Assembly: GCA_015259045.1 (NCBI GenBank)
Contig: JABZHD010000005.1
Location: forward strand, 1-22,714
DNA length: 22,714 nucleotides
From: Atopobium sp.
GTDB lineage: Bacteria; Actinomycetota; Coriobacteriia; Coriobacteriales; Atopobiaceae
Direction of reading: 5' to 3'
The notes under the pieces were generated by a model, which saw only the letters and a program-made list of their open reading frames with translations, was not told where the DNA came from and made no database searches. A program made the translations under genes and the position numbers. Below are positions 1 through 7,434 of the stretch, piece after piece; position 1 is the first letter of the stretch, and every line of letters begins with the position of its first letter.

Positions 1-1
1 T

Positions 2-589
2 CTTACGGAGCAGGTTGGCCACTACGATTTTGAGGCTGCTATTAGCCTTGCTGAGATGGCCAAGAGCTACGGTGTTGGTCTTAAGGAGCACAACGCAGAT
101 TACCTTGATGACGTGACGCTGCTTGAGCATACTCCTGCAAATGTCACCGCTTCAAACGTAGCTCCACAGTACGGAACAGAGGAGACTCGCGCATATTTGA
201 AGCTTTGCGATGTAGAGGATCTTCTGGTTAAAGAAGGTCTCCTGAAGGCAGACGAGGTCTCTGGCTTGAGAAACACCCTGTTGGTCAAGGCAATTGAGAC
301 TGAGCGTTGGCGCAAGTGGATGGTGGGTGACCAGGTCAATCTGACTGTTGAACAGATTCTTGCTGATCACAAGCTGTCGCTGGATATTCTTGATATTTCC
401 GGTCACTATGCATTCAATGACGACAAGGTCAAGGCGGCAACCGAGCACATCTACAAAAACCTTGCTCAGTTCAATATTGACGGCCAGCGCTTTGTGGTTG
501 ACCACATTAAGCGCCCTCTTCGTCAGTATGTTGAGTGCTATAGGCTTGAGGGAGTTACTACGCGCATTCGTGAGGCACTGGCAGAGTAA
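2..589 (+). CDS. GatZ/KbaZ-like tagatose-bisphosphate aldolase subunit, 3' part
   Basis: The frame is open from base 2, before the first ATG at 56, so this is the C-terminal about 195 residues of a gene that starts outside the window. The run LKEHNADYLDD, then SNVAPQYGTEETRAYLKL, resembles the C-terminal half of the GatZ/KbaZ family, the non-catalytic or chaperone-like subunit of class II D-tagatose-1,6-bisphosphate aldolase; E. coli GatZ has a comparable HSTDYQT segment followed by an RDHF..LKVGPALTF region. The end, HIKRPLRQYVECYRLEGV, looks like the usual helical C-terminus. If correct, the role would be galactitol, tagatose or amino-sugar breakdown. Substrate and partner subunit cannot be told because the upstream neighbours are missing. 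A strong terminator follows about 80 bases after the stop. The family call is from remembered pattern only. Confidence 0.6.
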   Translation, partial: LTEQVGHYDFEAAISLAEMAKSYGVGLKEHNADYLDDVTLLEHTPANVTASNVAPQYGTEETRAYLKLCDVEDLLVKEGLLKADEVSGLRNTLLVKAIETERWRKWMVGDQVNLTVEQILADHKLSLDILDISGHYAFNDDKVKAATEHIYKNLAQFNIDGQRFVVDHIKRPLRQYVECYRLEGVTTRIREALAE

Positions 590-668
590 GTGCTCGTGCT
601 TTCAGGCACGGCGTTTTGCCGTTGTAACACCTTTGCTGTCCAATTTTGGACAGATAGCTGACAAACCT

Positions 669-706
669 AAGAGGTCGAAGGCTTTTTGCTTTCGACCTCT
701 TTTCTT
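669..706 (+). terminator. Rho-independent terminator after the GatZ-like gene
   Basis: A 14-bp stem (669-682 with 688-701, one G-T pair) closes on a five-T loop and is followed by TTCTT. It ends the GatZ-like transcript and separates it from the gene at 759. Confidence 0.85.
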
Positions 707-758
707 GTGCGATGTATCATAGAGAACAATAGTTACAAAAACGACGCTAAGGAGCGGC

Positions 759-1217
759 ATGGCCGAAAACAACGAGCGCAAAGATGGAGTTTCTCCCCAG
801 CTTGATATGCTCTCAACTGAGCTGCTTGGAGATGCGTTTGACCTGCTTGCAGATGGCCAATCACTCAACGTTTTGCTTGTAGTTGAGGACTCGTCAGGCA
901 CGGTTGCAAGCTATGAGTTCTCTGATGACGGCCCAGAGGAGCTGCTTGAGGGCGCCCATAAGCGCGTGCTTGACCTGGCAAAACAGAAGGGCGATAAAGA
1001 AGCGGGACTTGAAGAGCCTGTTCGCTATGCGCTTGTATATGAAGGGGCCATTCAACTGCTCAAAGAGGGTGGTTACGAAGATGCCGTGCTTCTTGAGTTT
1101 GGCGAGAAGGGCTATAAGAGTTTCTCGGCATATTCTTTAGTTCACGGAAAAGGCCAAGGTGACCAGTTTGTGTGGTCTGATCCCGCTCCAGCAGGGGAGC
1201 TTGAGCCACTTCTGTAA
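759..1217 (+). CDS. Conserved-looking acidic protein of unknown function
   Basis: This 152-residue frame has a clean AAGGAG ribosome binding site at 749-754 with good spacing to the ATG. I do not recognise the family. The protein is acidic and soluble: no signal peptide and no membrane segment are visible. Hydrophobic strands such as LNVLLVVED (about residue 36) and VRYALVYEGAIQLL (about 87) alternate with charged helices, which suggests a small mixed alpha/beta fold. It sits alone between a terminator and typA, with 128 bases before typA. No confident promoter is visible; the upstream TATCAT at 715-720 overlaps the end of the preceding terminator region. Codon use matches its neighbours, so it is probably a real chromosomal gene. 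Confidence 0.75.
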   Translation: MAENNERKDGVSPQLDMLSTELLGDAFDLLADGQSLNVLLVVEDSSGTVASYEFSDDGPEELLEGAHKRVLDLAKQKGDKEAGLEEPVRYALVYEGAIQLLKEGGYEDAVLLEFGEKGYKSFSAYSLVHGKGQGDQFVWSDPAPAGELEPLL

Positions 1218-1264
1218 TGAAAAAGCTGCGTTCATTGAAATTTCTGGGCGCTCTAGGCACGTAA

Positions 1265-1293
1265 TTGCACTAAAGTTCTAAAGCTGATAAAAA
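1265..1293 (+). promoter_or_regulatory. Possible promoter of typA
   Basis: TTGCAC at 1265-1270 and TAAAAA at 1288-1293 are separated by 17 bases, inside the 128-base gap before typA. The match is moderate, and read-through from the gene at 759 is equally possible because no terminator lies between them. Confidence 0.3.
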
Positions 1294-1345
1294 TTGGACC
1301 TGAACTATTCAAGTCTAAGCACATACCTTCGAGAGATAGAGACTT

Positions 1346-3184
1346 ATGCGTCAAGACAACATCAGAAATATTGCTATCATCGCCCACGTTGACCACGGTA
1401 AAACCACCATGGTTGACCAGATGCTTAAGGCAACCGATGCATTCCGCGAGAACCAGCAGGTTCAAGAGAGAATCCTGGACTCCAACGATCAGGAGCGTGA
1501 GCGCGGAATTACTATTCTGGCAAAGAATATCTCTATTGAGTACAAGGGCGTCAAGATTAACGTTATTGATACCCCTGGCCACGCTGACTTCGGCGGCGAG
1601 GTAGAGCGTGTTTTGAAGATGGCTGACGGTGCGCTTCTGCTGGTTGACGCAGCTGAGGGCCCTATGCCACAGACTCGCTTTGTTCTGCGCCACGCCATTG
1701 ACGCAGGTCTTTCTATCATGATGGTTGTCAACAAGATTGACCGCGACGGTGCTCGCCCAGAGGCTGTTGTCAACGATTCTCTTGATCTTATGATGGACCT
1801 TGGTGCAACCGATGAGCAGCTTGAGTTCACCATGGAGCACGTCGTCTTTGCTTCTGGCGTTAACGGCTACGCTCGCCTTGATCCAAATGACGACAATGAC
1901 AACATGTTCCCTCTTCTTGACATGATTATCGACGGTCTTCCAGCCCCAGATGTTGACATCGATGGTCCTCTTGCTATGCAGTGCGTCACCATTGACCACT
2001 CTGATTACCTGGGCCGCATTGGTATTGGCCGTGTGTATTCCGGAACCGTTCATACTGGCGACAAGATTCTTGTTGTTAAAAACGATGGCTCCCGTGCCAT
2101 GAGCCAGGTCAAGCAGCTGTTTACCTTTGACTACCTGGGTCGCAAGGAGTGCGATGAGGTTGACGCAGGTGATATTGCGGCAATCGTTGGTGTTGATAAC
2201 ACTGATATTGGTGACGTCTACACTGATCCAGAGAACCCTGTTGAGTTGGACCCAATTGAGATTGATCCACCAACCCTTTCTATTATTTTTGAGCCTTCTA
2301 CCTCGCCACTTGTTGGCCGTGAGGGAGACATTGTTGGTGGCCGTCAGCTTAAAGAGCGCCTGATGACAGAGCGCGAGAATAACGTCACCATGCGCATTGA
2401 GGAGCTTCCTGATAAGACGGGTATCGAGGTTTCTGGCCGCGGTATTCTCCACCTCTCTGTTCTTATGGAGAGCATGCGTCGTGAAGGCTTTGAATTCCAG
2501 GTTGGTCGTCCTCGCGTTCTGTTCAAGAAGGATGCTCAGGGCCACACGCTTGAGCCTATTGAGCAGGCTGTTGTTGAGTGCAATCCAGAGTATGCCGGCA
2601 AGGTTATTGAGGTCTTTGGTAACGTTGGTGGCACCATGTCTATCATGGACACCGGCGAGACTCAGACGCACCTTGAGTTCAAGATTCCAACCCGCGGCAT
2701 CATGGGCCTCAAGACGCGCGTCATGAACGTTACCCACGGTGACGCTGTCTTCTACCACACTTTCCTTGAGTACGGTCCTTTTGCAGGTGATATTGGTAGC
2801 CGCCAGAACGGTGCCATGATTTCCATGTCCACTGAGAAGGCTGTTGCGTATGCACTTGGTACGCTCCAGGAGCGCGGCCAGCTCTTTGTTTCGCCAGGTG
2901 TTGAGTGCTACGAAGGCATGCTGGTTGGTGAGCGTTCAAGGCCAGGCGACATGGTTGTTAACATTGCGCGCACCAAGTCTTTGGGCAACCAGAGATCTTC
3001 AACCGCAGATATTTCAGTTCAGCTGACTCCTCCACGCCTGTTTACGCTGGAAGAGGCTCTGGAGTACATCATGGACGACGAGCTCGTTGAGATCACACCA
3101 CTCAACATCCGTATGCGTAAGCGTATCCTTTCCGAGACCGAGCGCCGTAAGTGGGCAGTTCGTAACGGTATGGTCAAGAAGTAA
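1346..3184 (+). CDS. typA: Ribosome-associated GTPase TypA/BipA
   Basis: This is a 612-residue translational GTPase of the TypA/BipA family, of usual length. These proteins bind the ribosome and help 50S assembly and stress or cold adaptation. The G motifs are all visible: AHVDHGKTT at 13-21 (P-loop), ERGIT at 52-56 (switch I), DTPGH at 75-79 (switch II) and NKID at 129-132. The EF-G-like domain II, the GRGILHLSVLMESMRREG segment of domain III, and the family-specific C-terminal half (GIMGLKTR, then SLGNQRSS) follow in order. The start is the first ATG, giving the standard MRQDNIRNIAIIAHVDHGKTT opening. The ribosome binding site is weak (GAGAGATAGAG). A terminator follows 25 bases after the stop. 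The gene converges with the TRIC-like gene. Confidence 0.97.
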   Translation: MRQDNIRNIAIIAHVDHGKTTMVDQMLKATDAFRENQQVQERILDSNDQERERGITILAKNISIEYKGVKINVIDTPGHADFGGEVERVLKMADGALLLVDAAEGPMPQTRFVLRHAIDAGLSIMMVVNKIDRDGARPEAVVNDSLDLMMDLGATDEQLEFTMEHVVFASGVNGYARLDPNDDNDNMFPLLDMIIDGLPAPDVDIDGPLAMQCVTIDHSDYLGRIGIGRVYSGTVHTGDKILVVKNDGSRAMSQVKQLFTFDYLGRKECDEVDAGDIAAIVGVDNTDIGDVYTDPENPVELDPIEIDPPTLSIIFEPSTSPLVGREGDIVGGRQLKERLMTERENNVTMRIEELPDKTGIEVSGRGILHLSVLMESMRREGFEFQVGRPRVLFKKDAQGHTLEPIEQAVVECNPEYAGKVIEVFGNVGGTMSIMDTGETQTHLEFKIPTRGIMGLKTRVMNVTHGDAVFYHTFLEYGPFAGDIGSRQNGAMISMSTEKAVAYALGTLQERGQLFVSPGVECYEGMLVGERSRPGDMVVNIARTKSLGNQRSSTADISVQLTPPRLFTLEEALEYIMDDELVEITPLNIRMRKRILSETERRKWAVRNGMVKK

Positions 3185-3208
3185 CAGCGTCGTTTACGGA
3201 CAGTCAAT

Positions 3209-3258
3209 CTGGCGAGAAAAACTTGCAGCCGCAAGGGTTTCTCGCCAGTTTTGTTTTA
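3209..3258 (+). terminator. typA terminator built from an inverted pair of TTCTCGCCA words
   Basis: CTGGCGAGAAA at 3209-3219 pairs perfectly with TTTCTCGCCAG at 3238-3248. A smaller CTTGC/GCAAG stem lies inside the loop, and TTTTGTTTTA follows. On the minus strand there is no T-run, so it mainly serves typA. The stem word recurs across the window (see findings). Confidence 0.88.
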
Positions 3259-3347
3259 GGCGGATTTTAATAAAGTGCTGGTAAACGTAATGTAAAGGCG
3301 ATGCAAAACCGCCAAAACCGCCAAAGCCATCTGATTGTGGCTGGGCG

Positions 3348-4091
3348 CTACTTTGACGGGGTGTTCTGCTCAGGCTGCTTGCCTGGCTTTTGTGTTTTGT
3401 GACGCAACTTGTTGACGCTGCGCATGACGTGTGGCGTAAGGTCAACATCTGCAGGTGAAAGCACGTTGTATTTGAGCGACCAGCGCCTGAGGCCAACGGT
3501 AACCATAACACACACAACTGCCGCCCAAATTTTTGTGACGCCTACATAAGAGACAAGCGCCCAGTAGGAGGTAGCGCCAGCAACTGCGCAAAACGCGTAG
3601 AGATTGCTTCGCTGGAAAATACGAGGGATGTTGCCAAGAAATACGTCGCGAAGCATACCGCCACCAACGCCCGTAATGCTTCCCATCAGAATGACCGAGA
3701 AGGGAAGCAGGTGATATACCAGGGCTTTATCGGTACCAACAACAGCAAAGAGGCCAACGGAGATAATGTCGGTCCACTCAAGCATGCGAGGGAATCTGTC
3801 AAGCGGCTCAGGGAACATAAACAGCAAGACAGCGGTAAAAACGGCAGCCGGAATGGCGTAGGGCGAGTTGAGCATGTAGACGCCACCTTCTTGCATCATG
3901 ACGTCCCTGATAAGCCCGCCACCCAGACCACCCAAAAGACCAAGACCCACAAAGCCCACAAGGTCTAAGTGACGATCTCTTGCAACCAAGATTCCCGAGA
4001 TTGCACCAATAATTACCGTTAGAAGGTCTAGCCAGTAGGGGATGCTCACAGAAATTGCATCTGTGCCATATGGCGAGAAAAACGGTGGCAT
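3348..4091 (-). CDS. TRIC/UPF0126 (YadS/YicG-like) membrane protein
   Basis: This 247-residue integral membrane protein belongs to the prokaryotic trimeric intracellular cation channel family (formerly UPF0126; E. coli YadS and YicG). The two-repeat architecture is visible: each half has a glycine-rich kinked helix followed by Arg-Asp, GGGLIRD at 57-63 and GGGMLRD at 143-149. The second is followed by the family-typical FLGNIPRIF. Around six to seven hydrophobic helices span residues 20-205, and a basic, polar tail of about 40 residues ends the protein. Family members conduct K+ or other cations; the physiological role in bacteria is not settled. The start at 4091 is preceded by AGGAGG five bases upstream on the minus strand. 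It is divergent from the tRNA-Ser pair. Confidence 0.9.
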   Translation of the reverse strand: MPPFFSPYGTDAISVSIPYWLDLLTVIIGAISGILVARDRHLDLVGFVGLGLLGGLGGGLIRDVMMQEGGVYMLNSPYAIPAAVFTAVLLFMFPEPLDRFPRMLEWTDIISVGLFAVVGTDKALVYHLLPFSVILMGSITGVGGGMLRDVFLGNIPRIFQRSNLYAFCAVAGATSYWALVSYVGVTKIWAAVVCVMVTVGLRRWSLKYNVLSPADVDLTPHVMRSVNKLRHKTQKPGKQPEQNTPSK

Positions 4092-4169
4092 CCATACCTC
4101 CTACTGGTGTTTTTGTTTTTATGAGTATGACAATACTACACAAGTATTAAAAATACACAGAACTTCTCG

Positions 4170-4198
4170 TTCTATATTGGTGAGAAATCCGCTATACT
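4170..4198 (+). promoter_or_regulatory. Probable promoter of the tRNA-Ser pair
   Basis: TATACT at 4193-4198 lies 20 bases before the first tRNA, a normal distance for a tRNA promoter. The -35 region (TTCTAT at 4170-4175) is poor. There is no competing gene start on this strand. Confidence 0.5.
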
Positions 4199-4217
4199 GT
4201 CCCGTGCGGTTTTATAT

Positions 4218-4308
4218 GGAGAGTTGTCCGAGTGGCCGAAGGAGCACGATTGGAAATCGTGTAGGCGTCTAAAGCGTCTCCAGGGTTCAAATCCCTGACT
4301 CTCCGCCA
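4218..4308 (+). tRNA. tRNA-Ser (anticodon GGA)
   Basis: The acceptor stem GGAGAGT (4218-4224) pairs with ACTCTCC (4298-4304), followed by discriminator G and an encoded CCA. The anticodon stem CACGA/TCGTG encloses TTGGAAA, giving anticodon GGA, which reads TCC and TCT. The T arm has GGTTCAAAT in the usual place. The long variable arm (AGGCGTCTAAAGCGTCTC) is the class II feature expected of tRNA-Ser. Confidence 0.97.
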
Positions 4309-4316
4309 GAATTTTC

Positions 4317-4336
4317 ACGGCGCCTACGGGCGCCGT
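4317..4336 (+). other. Very stable hairpin between the two tRNA genes
   Basis: ACGGCGCC (4317-4324) and GGCGCCGT (4329-4336) form a perfect 8-bp stem closed by TACG, giving a C(UACG)G tetraloop in RNA, one of the most stable known. Only TTTCA follows, so it could be a weak terminator or a processing/spacing element in a two-tRNA transcript. Confidence 0.7.
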
Positions 4337-4346
4337 TTCACCCTTC

Positions 4347-4437
4347 GGAGGGGTGGCAGAGTGGTTGAATGCGGCGGTCTCGAAAACCGTTTACCCCTTC
4401 TAGGGGTACGAGGGTTCGAATCCCTCCTCCTCCGCCA
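4347..4437 (+). tRNA. tRNA-Ser (anticodon CGA)
   Basis: The acceptor stem GGAGGGG (4347-4353) pairs with CTCCTCC (4427-4433) with one G-T pair, then discriminator G and encoded CCA. The anticodon stem GCGGT/ACCGT (mostly paired) encloses CTCGAAA, giving anticodon CGA, which reads TCG. GGTTCGAAT marks the T arm and the long variable arm (ACCCCTTCTAGGGGT) is typical of tRNA-Ser. It lies 38 bases after the first tRNA and probably shares its promoter. Confidence 0.96.
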
Positions 4438-4556
4438 TTTAACATTTTTATTTGATTAATTGTTACCAATAAAGATATATTTATTTTTCGATTTTATATA
4501 GAATGTTTAGGCTTTGTAATTCGATGTCATCTTTTTTGACACGAGGGGAGAGTTAA

Positions 4557-5975
4557 ATGGCTGTTTCAGCAGATGAGTTGAATGGCTACAGGCGCGATCG
4601 CTACTTTGCACGCTCCTGGGCACTTCTGACTCTGGAAAAGGGTTGGTGGAAGCCTGTCCTTATTATGGCTCTGTTTGGTCTTATTCCAGTTGTCGGAATT
4701 CTTGCACTTGTTGGCTATGCACTTGAGACTGCACGCGTAACTGCATGGGGTATCAACGCTGGTCCAAAGCAGAAAGACCTTAAGTTTGGTACCTATATTG
4801 TTACCGGCTTCAAGGCAGTTGTTATTGCACTTGCATTTGGTCTGGCATACAGCATTGTTACTGGAATTCTTACTTTTATTCCAGTTATCAATCTGATTCT
4901 TATCCCAGTCTTTATTGTTGCAGCATTTGTGTATCCACTGTGCATCAATGTTGTTCAGGTCCGCGCATCAGTTTATGGTCACATCTCCGCTGGTTTTGCT
5001 TTTAAGAACATCTTTGAGATGATTAAGCATGACATGGGCGGTCTGTTCCGTATCTTTGGTATGGGCATTGTGCTTGGCATTGTTACCTCCATTATTATGG
5101 GCATCATTGGTGGTAGCGCCGCAATTAGCATGATCGTAAACATTGGTGCTCAGGCTATGGCCATTGCAAGAACTCAGAATATTTCCAGCCAGCAGCAGCT
5201 TGGTCTTGTCGTGCTTGCTCTTCTTGCACGCGGCTTCATTCAGATGGGACCAATCTTCCTGGTTATTGGCTATATTGGTCACGTTGTTGGTCTTATCGTT
5301 ATGCTTCTTATGCAGAACGCAATCGCTCTTTGGATGCGTCAGTTCAACGTTCCTGCATGGGGACAGAGCAATGATCCACTGCCACCATTCATTAACGATC
5401 CACGTGATGGCGCAGCTGCTACTTATGCAGCTCCAGCACCAGTTGCTCCAACTGCTCCAGCAGCAACCGCCGCTCCTGCAGCAGCACCTGTTGCTGTTCC
5501 TGTTGCAGCACCAGCACCAGTAGCAACCCCAGCTCCAGCAGCTCCTGCAGCACCTGCAGCGCCTGTTGCTCCTGCGGCACCAGTGGCTCCTGCAGCGCCT
5601 GTTGCTGCTCCAGCTGAGCCTGTTGCGGCTCCAGTAGCACCTGCTGCACCAGTGGCTCCTGCTGCTCCAGCTGCACCTGCTGCACCAGTGGCTCCAGCTG
5701 CACCAGCAGCACCAGCAGCACCTGTTGCTCCTGCTGCTCCAGCAGCACCTGCAGCACCTGCAGCACCTGTTGCTCCTGCGGCACCAGTCGCACCTGTTGC
5801 GCCAGCAGCACCTGTAGCTCCAGAGGTTCCTGTCGCTCCCGCAGCTCCAGAGCCTGCACCTGCTTCAACTGTTGTTGTTGAGCCAATTATCCCAACAACT
5901 CCAGAGGCTCCTGAGGCACCAGCTGCTCCAACAGACGCACCAACTCAGAATCCTGAGGGACCTGCAGCTCAGTAA
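4557..5975 (+). CDS. DUF4013-like multi-pass membrane protein with long Pro/Ala tail
   Basis: This is a 472-residue protein in two very different parts. Residues 1-270 start with a charged segment ([16 protein letters not shown]) and then have about six hydrophobic helices. The pattern [24 protein letters not shown] (in outline) is what I associate with DUF4013 membrane proteins, whose function is unknown. Residues 286-472 are almost entirely Pro, Ala and Val in PAAPVAP-type repeats, ending in an acidic, Thr/Pro-rich stretch ([15 protein letters not shown]). Such tails usually form extended rods that span the wall or act as flexible linkers; whether this one faces out is inference. The start ATG has GAGGGGAG upstream. 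It has its own terminator, so it is probably a single-gene unit. The upstream 120 bases are strongly AT-rich. Confidence 0.75.
   Translation: MAVSADELNGYRRDRYFARSWALLTLEKGWWKPVLIMALFGLIPVVGILALVGYALETARVTAWGINAGPKQKDLKFGTYIVTGFKAVVIALAFGLAYSIVTGILTFIPVINLILIPVFIVAAFVYPLCINVVQVRASVYGHISAGFAFKNIFEMIKHDMGGLFRIFGMGIVLGIVTSIIMGIIGGSAAISMIVNIGAQAMAIARTQNISSQQQLGLVVLALLARGFIQMGPIFLVIGYIGHVVGLIVMLLMQNAIALWMRQFNVPAWGQSNDPLPPFINDPRDGAAATYAAPAPVAPTAPAATAAPAAAPVAVPVAAPAPVATPAPAAPAAPAAPVAPAAPVAPAAPVAAPAEPVAAPVAPAAPVAPAAPAAPAAPVAPAAPAAPAAPVAPAAPAAPAAPAAPVAPAAPVAPVAPAAPVAPEVPVAPAAPEPAPASTVVVEPIIPTTPEAPEAPAAPTDAPTQNPEGPAAQ
5412..5863 (+). repeat. Degenerate Pro/Ala codon repeat tract
   Basis: The DNA for the Pro/Ala tail is a tract of imperfect repeats built from CCAGCAGCACCTGTTGCTCCTG-like units (described, not exact). 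Synonymous choice varies (GCA/GCT/GCG, CCA/CCT), so the units are not identical at the DNA level. The antisense strand stays open for 155 codons here purely because of this composition. Confidence 0.85.
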
Positions 5976-5996
5976 AGTAGAGCACCTATAAAAGAG

Positions 5997-6037
5997 ACGG
6001 CCATCATGCAGATTGTGTGATGGCCGTTTTTCTTTTT
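5997..6037 (+). terminator. Terminator after the DUF4013-like gene
   Basis: ACGGCCATCA (5997-6006) pairs with TGATGGCCGT (6018-6027) and is followed by TTTTCTTTTT, a classical Rho-independent terminator 22 bases after the stop. Confidence 0.92.
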
Positions 6038-6202
6038 CAATACCATGTTTTTAAAATTGAGCGAGTGACCATGCCTTAGAAAGATTCGCGTCAGATAGTT
6101 GCAAGATTAGAGGCAAATAAGCAACAAATTGCCAATTTAAGCTTTATATGTGGACTGCATGTGAGAAAGTTTGTGGGCTAGTTTCGTATTTGAGCATTTA
6201 TG

Positions 6203-6211
6203 TGGTATGAT
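6203..6211 (+). promoter_or_regulatory. Probable extended -10 promoter of the rpsF operon
   Basis: TGGTATGAT at 6203-6211 is an extended -10 element (TG-N-TATGAT). The -35 region (TTTCGT near 6182) is poor, as often tolerated with an extended -10. Transcription would begin near 6218, leaving a leader of about 65 bases before rpsF. Confidence 0.5.
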
Positions 6212-6229
6212 GCTTGGTCGAACTTTCCT

Positions 6230-6258
6230 GCTTCGGGTGCACCTTCACTTCCCGAAGC
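6230..6258 (+). promoter_or_regulatory. rpsF leader hairpin, candidate S6:S18 autoregulatory site
   Basis: GCTTCGGG (6230-6237) pairs perfectly with CCCGAAGC (6251-6258) around a 13-base loop (TGCACCTTCACTT), ending 12 bases before the rpsF ribosome binding site. Many bacteria control rpsF-ssb-rpsR operons by S6:S18 binding to a leader RNA that resembles their 16S rRNA site and has a CCG trinucleotide. Position and operon fit, but I could not match the full consensus. Confidence 0.45.
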
Positions 6259-6282
6259 CATTAGCCCAGAGGAGGTGACAAT

Positions 6283-6576
6283 ATGAAGGCCTATGAACTG
6301 CTGTTTTTTGTTGACCCAGCTTCCACCGAGGAAGTCCGTGCTGGTGTAATGAAGCGTATTGACGTTGCTATCACCACTGACGGCGGAGTAGTCGACAGCG
6401 TCGAGGATTGGGGTAAGCGTAAGCTTGCTTTTGAGATCGACGATCTTACCGAGGGTGACTATACCCTCATCAATTTCCATGCAGATCCAACGCAGATTGC
6501 AGAGCTCGATCGAGTCCTGCGAATCAATGATGCTGTTAAGCGTCACATGATCGTGCGTCGAGTCGATAAGGACTAA
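6283..6576 (+). CDS. rpsF: Small ribosomal subunit protein bS6
   Basis: The 97-residue protein has the standard S6 opening MKAYELLFFVDP and closing segment LRINDAVKRHMIVRR, with the ferredoxin-like beta-alpha-beta pattern between. S6 binds S18 and the central domain of 16S rRNA in the 30S platform. Length is normal for the family; there is no glutamate-rich tail of the E. coli kind. A strong ribosome binding site (GAGGAGGTGA) precedes the ATG. It is the first gene of rpsF-ssb-rpsR-yybS-like-rplI, transcribed from the extended -10 promoter at about 6206, and is probably autoregulated through the leader hairpin. Confidence 0.97.
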   Translation: MKAYELLFFVDPASTEEVRAGVMKRIDVAITTDGGVVDSVEDWGKRKLAFEIDDLTEGDYTLINFHADPTQIAELDRVLRINDAVKRHMIVRRVDKD

Positions 6577-6628
6577 GTCCTTGTAATGGAAAAGTGGAAT
6601 TATTCCACGATGAGAGGTAGTGAGATTT

Positions 6629-7081
6629 ATGAGTATTAACAGGGTTAACATTTCGGGCAACCTGACCCGTGACCCGGAGCTTCGCTCCACAGCAGGCGGT
6701 ACCCAGATTCTATCCTTCGGCGTTGCGGTTAACGATCGTCGCAGGAACCAGCAGACCGGTGAGTGGGAAGATGTTCCCAATTTCGTTGACTGCGTAGTAT
6801 TTGGACAGCGTGCTGAAGCACTTTCCCGCTTCCTCTCCAAGGGTTCGAAGGTTGCTATTGAAGGCAAACTTCGTTTCAGCTCCTGGGAGACGAAGGAAGG
6901 ACAGCGTCGCAGCAAGCTTGAAGTTGTTGTTGATGAGGTCGAGTTCCTTTCTAGGAATCAGCAGGGTGGAGCCCCTATGTCACAGGGTGCACCATCTTAT
7001 GCAGCTCCAACTCCACAGGCACCCGCTCCCGTTCCGGCTCCGCCAGACGAGGAGTTCTACGATGCTGATATTCCGTTTTAA
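6629..7081 (+). CDS. ssb: Single-stranded DNA-binding protein
   Basis: A 150-residue SSB. The N-terminal OB fold is clear: INRVNISGNLTRDPELR, then FGVAVNDRRRN, and VDCVVFGQRAEALSRFLSKGSKVAIEGKL in outline up to about residue 107. It is followed by a short Gly/Pro/Ala/Gln linker and the acidic tip DADIPF that recruits replication and repair partners. I place the start at ATG 6629, preceded by GAGAGG at 6612-6617; a GTG at 6620 is in frame but has no room for a ribosome binding site. The tail linker is short (about 35 residues). SSB between S6 and S18 is the conserved bacterial arrangement. Confidence 0.97.
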   Translation: MSINRVNISGNLTRDPELRSTAGGTQILSFGVAVNDRRRNQQTGEWEDVPNFVDCVVFGQRAEALSRFLSKGSKVAIEGKLRFSSWETKEGQRRSKLEVVVDEVEFLSRNQQGGAPMSQGAPSYAAPTPQAPAPVPAPPDEEFYDADIPF

Positions 7082-7129
7082 ACGTCAGACAGCAACACAG
7101 ACGTTACTGTCATCTGAAAGGTAAAAGAC

Positions 7130-7402
7130 ATGGCTCAGCAGAAACAAGATTTCCAGCGCCAGCCGCGTCGCAAGTATTGCCAGTTCTGCAAGGAGGAGAC
7201 TGAGTTCATCGATTACAAAGATACTCAGCTTCTTCGTAAGTACATGACCGATCGTGGCAAGATTAAGCCTCGTCGCGTCACTGGCACCTGCACGCAGCAC
7301 CAGCACGACATTGCACTTGCTATCAAGCGCGCACGCGAGATGGCACTTCTGCCCTACACTGTCCCTGTGGTTTCCAGCCGCGGTGGCCGTAGTCGCGGAT
7401 AA
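7130..7402 (+). CDS. rpsR: Small ribosomal subunit protein bS18, zinc-ligand form
   Basis: A 90-residue S18 with the family core [16 protein letters not shown] and RRVTG. Cys17, Cys20, Cys54 and His57 form a CxxC...CxxH set, so this is the zinc-binding (C+) form rather than the cysteine-free version that some bacteria use under zinc limitation. S18 pairs with S6 on the 30S platform. A GAAAGGT ribosome binding site lies nine bases before the ATG. Both S6 and S18 are translated from the same message here, which supports a shared autoregulatory leader. Confidence 0.96.
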   Translation: MAQQKQDFQRQPRRKYCQFCKEETEFIDYKDTQLLRKYMTDRGKIKPRRVTGTCTQHQHDIALAIKRAREMALLPYTVPVVSSRGGRSRG

Positions 7403-7434
7403 CCTATCTGTTCTTCAGGTAGAGTTGGTTAGCA

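Noticed and set aside
1253..2758. 501-codon minus-strand frame opposite typA
   Set aside because: It mirrors the codon pattern of typA, has no ribosome binding site and no recognisable domain; typA is certain on the other strand.
5419..5886. Gln/Leu-rich minus-strand frame
   Set aside because: It is the antisense reading of the Pro/Ala codon tract and has no independent support.
6620..6628. Upstream GTG start for ssb
   Set aside because: It leaves two bases between the GAGAGG site and the start; ATG 6629 gives normal spacing and the conserved N-terminus.
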